This document shows positions 6,334 to 6,453 of a stretch of 6,453 nucleotides of DNA, one piece after another. Source of the stretch: Bacteroidota bacterium. Lineage in GTDB: Bacteria > Bacteroidota > Bacteroidia > Sphingobacteriales > Sphingobacteriaceae. The stretch is taken from positions 1-6,453 of the forward strand of contig JAEXHI010000009.1 of the NCBI GenBank assembly GCA_023450085.1, written 5' to 3'. Below the pieces are notes generated by a model, which was not told the DNA's origin, made no database searches, and saw only the letters and a list, made by a program, of their open reading frames with translations. The translations under genes and the position numbers were made by a program. Numbering within the stretch: position 1 is the stretch's first letter; each line of letters starts with the position of its first letter.

Positions 6334-6453
6334 CGTCATTTCGATCCCGACTTTTCGGGAGAAATCTAAAATTATGGTATTCATTTAATAGGATGCTAGA
6401 TTTAACTTCGTTGATTTTCAATTTACTTCGTAGCTGCTTCGCGGTCTTTCTGC
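6334..6453. repeat. Interspersed repeat, copy 2 (cut off by the window end)
   Basis: This is in the same orientation as copy 1. It begins CGTCATTTCGATCCCGA and aligns without gaps from 6356 onward to 41-138, including the identical 45-base core at 6398-6442. It carries 9 bases near its left end that copy 1 lacks; these complete a hairpin TCCCGA-CTTT-TCGGGA (6345-6360). Similarity starts slightly earlier, at about 6321. The right inverted end (expected ...CGAAATGACG) should lie about 13 bases beyond the window. It starts 36 bases after the terminator and has no coding capacity. Confidence 0.75.

Overview
The window looks like a Bacteroidota chromosome, most likely Sphingobacteriaceae (Pedobacter-like). 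The evidence is a SusC/RagA-type TonB-dependent transporter followed by a SusD/RagB-type lipoprotein, a moderately AT-rich base composition, and short interspersed repeats containing CGTCATTTCGA and GAGAAATCT. The genus is inferred from pattern recognition, not from a database search.

Layout: positions 6-151 hold one copy of an interspersed repeat whose ends are imperfect inverted repeats, followed by a diverged partial copy of its head (178-205). Positions 152-670 contain no supportable gene. This gap holds a 14-bp direct repeat with a 33-bp period (251-297), a small hairpin (553-567) and a repeated TAACTAAC (625-645) just before the first gene. Positions 671-4726 encode a 1351-residue SusC-like transporter with a signal peptide, STN domain, carboxypeptidase-regulatory-like domain, plug and barrel. 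After a 76-base gap, 4803-6233 encodes a 476-residue SusD-like lipoprotein. A strong intrinsic terminator (6257-6297) closes the pair. A second copy of the interspersed repeat, in the same orientation, starts at 6334 and runs off the end.

The two proteins should form an outer-membrane import complex: the SusD-like lipoprotein sits as a lid and captures ligand at the surface, and the SusC-like barrel imports it using TonB energy. The STN domain suggests the transporter also signals to a FecR-type anti-sigma factor, but no sigma/anti-sigma gene lies in the window. No glycosidase, peptidase or other enzyme is present, so the substrate cannot be named.

The core system is a known type. The less usual features are a roughly 70-residue insertion in the SusC plug, several perfect inverted repeats inside the SusC coding sequence, an ambiguous SusD start with a possible coupled mini-ORF, and same-family direct repeats bracketing the two-gene unit.
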